From the NCBI GenBank assembly GCA_905480545.1, contig CAJQQR010000251.1, forward strand, positions 1-32,587: a stretch of DNA of 32,587 nucleotides. Direction: 5' to 3'. Below are positions 31,598 through 32,587 of the stretch, piece after piece. The notes below the pieces were generated by a model, which was given only the letters and a program-made list of their open reading frames with translations, did no database searches and was not told the DNA's origin. Each line of letters opens with the position of its first letter. Positions within the stretch are counted from its first letter, which is position 1. The position numbers and the translations under genes were made by a program. The DNA comes from an uncultured Pirellulaceae bacterium (GTDB lineage: Bacteria > Planctomycetota > Planctomycetia > Pirellulales > Pirellulaceae).

Positions 31598-32587
31598 ATG
31601 GCCGACAACGCTCTGAAGATCTACTACACGAAAACCGACGAAGCTCCTGCTCTTGCGACGCATTCGTTTCTACCCATCGTCCGTGCGTTTACTCAATCGT
31701 CCGGTTTGGAAATTGAACTTGCCGATATTTCTTTGGCGGCAAGAATTCTTGCGAATTTCACGGATCGTTTGAGCGAAGAGCAAAAAGTGCCGGATACTCT
31801 TGGCCAACTCGGTGAACTCGCGAAGACTCCTGCGGCAAACATCATCAAGCTTCCCAATATAAGTGCGTCTATTCCGCAGCTATGCGAAGCCATTAAAGAA
31901 CTTCAGGAACACGGTTTTGATATTCCCGATTTTCCGGAAGAGCCTCAGACCGACGAAGAAAGAGAAATTCGCGGACGGTTTGCCAAAGTGCTTGGCAGTG
32001 CGGTTAACCCGGTCCTTCGCGAAGGCAATTCGGATCGCCGCGTCGCCGGACCGGTTAAAGAATTTGCCAAGCAGAATCCACACTCCATGGGTGAATGGAG
32101 CAAGGATTCCAAATCGTACGTTGCGAGTATGCAAGACGGCGATTTTTTCTCAAATGAGCAGTCGCATGTGATGGAAAACGCCGGAGATGTGCGAATTGAA
32201 TTGGTGGCTGCCAATGATGAGGTGACGGTTCTTCGCGAATCGGTCACCCTTCAAGTGGGTGAAGTTATTGATTCGTCGCGAATGAGTTGCAAGGCGCTTC
32301 AGTCGTTTCTAACGGATGCGATTGCCGCAGCGAAATCAAAAGATGTTTTGTTATCGCTTCACCTGAAGGCAACGATGATGAAAGTCTCCGACCCGATCAT
32401 CTTTGGTCATGCCGTCAAAGTTTTTTACAAGGATGTCCTCGAAAAGCATTCTGCAGCCTTGGGCTATATGGGCTTCGAACCCAATAATGGGATTGGTGAT
32501 CTTTATTCGAAGCTTGATGAACTGTCAGAAGAACAACAAAACGAAATCAAGTCAGACGTTGAGTCGCTCTATAAAGATCGCCCGTCT
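31598..32587 (+). CDS. icd: Monomeric NADP isocitrate dehydrogenase, 5' part
   Basis: The first 330 residues are in the window and the frame is open at the right edge; the monomeric enzyme is normally about 740 residues. It oxidises isocitrate to 2-oxoglutarate with NADP+ in the TCA cycle, in the cytoplasm. Diagnostic sequences of the monomeric (IDH-II) type are [20 protein letters not shown] at the start, [30 protein letters not shown]-like PDFPEEP and [16 protein letters not shown]. The dimeric type lacks these. The ATG at 31598 gives the expected N-terminus. It has a 204-base upstream spacer containing a short hairpin GGGCT/AGCCC (31554-31558/31565-31569). Confidence 0.96.
   Translation, partial: MADNALKIYYTKTDEAPALATHSFLPIVRAFTQSSGLEIELADISLAARILANFTDRLSEEQKVPDTLGQLGELAKTPAANIIKLPNISASIPQLCEAIKELQEHGFDIPDFPEEPQTDEEREIRGRFAKVLGSAVNPVLREGNSDRRVAGPVKEFAKQNPHSMGEWSKDSKSYVASMQDGDFFSNEQSHVMENAGDVRIELVAANDEVTVLRESVTLQVGEVIDSSRMSCKALQSFLTDAIAAAKSKDVLLSLHLKATMMKVSDPIIFGHAVKVFYKDVLEKHSAALGYMGFEPNNGIGDLYSKLDELSEEQQNEIKSDVESLYKDRPS

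Overview
The window reads as chromosomal DNA of a planctomycete, most likely of the Pirellulaceae type. The base composition is close to balanced and slightly AT-rich by eye. The best lineage markers are the DUF1553 gene followed by a Tat-exported DUF1501 gene, a secreted sulfatase, two secreted PQQ-type beta-propeller proteins, and many secreted or lipid-anchored proteins of unknown role. Most genes are single or in short groups with sizeable spacers. Several starts are TTG, and many genes have weak Shine-Dalgarno sites. I see no rRNA, tRNA, CRISPR array, insertion sequence or prophage gene.

Layout. 1-9.9 kb is a degradative, export-oriented stretch: the 3' part of a DUF1549/DUF1553 gene, DUF1501, a family GH81 endo-beta-1,3-glucanase (minus strand), an iduronate-2-sulfatase-like sulfatase, a PQQ-propeller protein and a DJ-1/PfpI protein. 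9.9-17.5 kb is partly housekeeping: der (EngA GTPase), hemC and a HemY/HemG-type protoporphyrinogen oxidase. Between these lie a small Tyr-rich secreted protein, a secreted caspase-like protein with two EF-hand loops, and an exported intradiol-dioxygenase-like protein. 17.5-26.1 kb holds a TrkH potassium transporter with a large inserted segment, a short glycosyltransferase-2-like protein lacking its DXD motif, trpF, a small protein with an L7/L12-like C-terminus, a TPR lipoprotein, a membrane-anchored SGNH hydrolase and an M50 site-2-type protease. 26.4-32.6 kb holds a Nudix hydrolase with an apparent frameshift, a second PQQ-propeller protein, an SRPBCC-SDR fusion, a flavin-dependent halogenase-like oxidoreductase and the 5' part of a monomeric NADP isocitrate dehydrogenase.

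How the genes work together. GH81, the sulfatase and the DUF1553/DUF1501 pair fit use of algal or detrital polysaccharide by a marine planctomycete; this is inference from families and proximity. hemC and the protoporphyrinogen oxidase belong to one pathway but are separated by unrelated genes. Otherwise I see no single multi-gene system that is clearly new.

The most interesting items are local: the caspase/EF-hand protein, the TrkH insertion, the degenerate glycosyltransferase followed by a run of RNA hairpins, the hairpin-rich spacer upstream of der, and the split Nudix frame.
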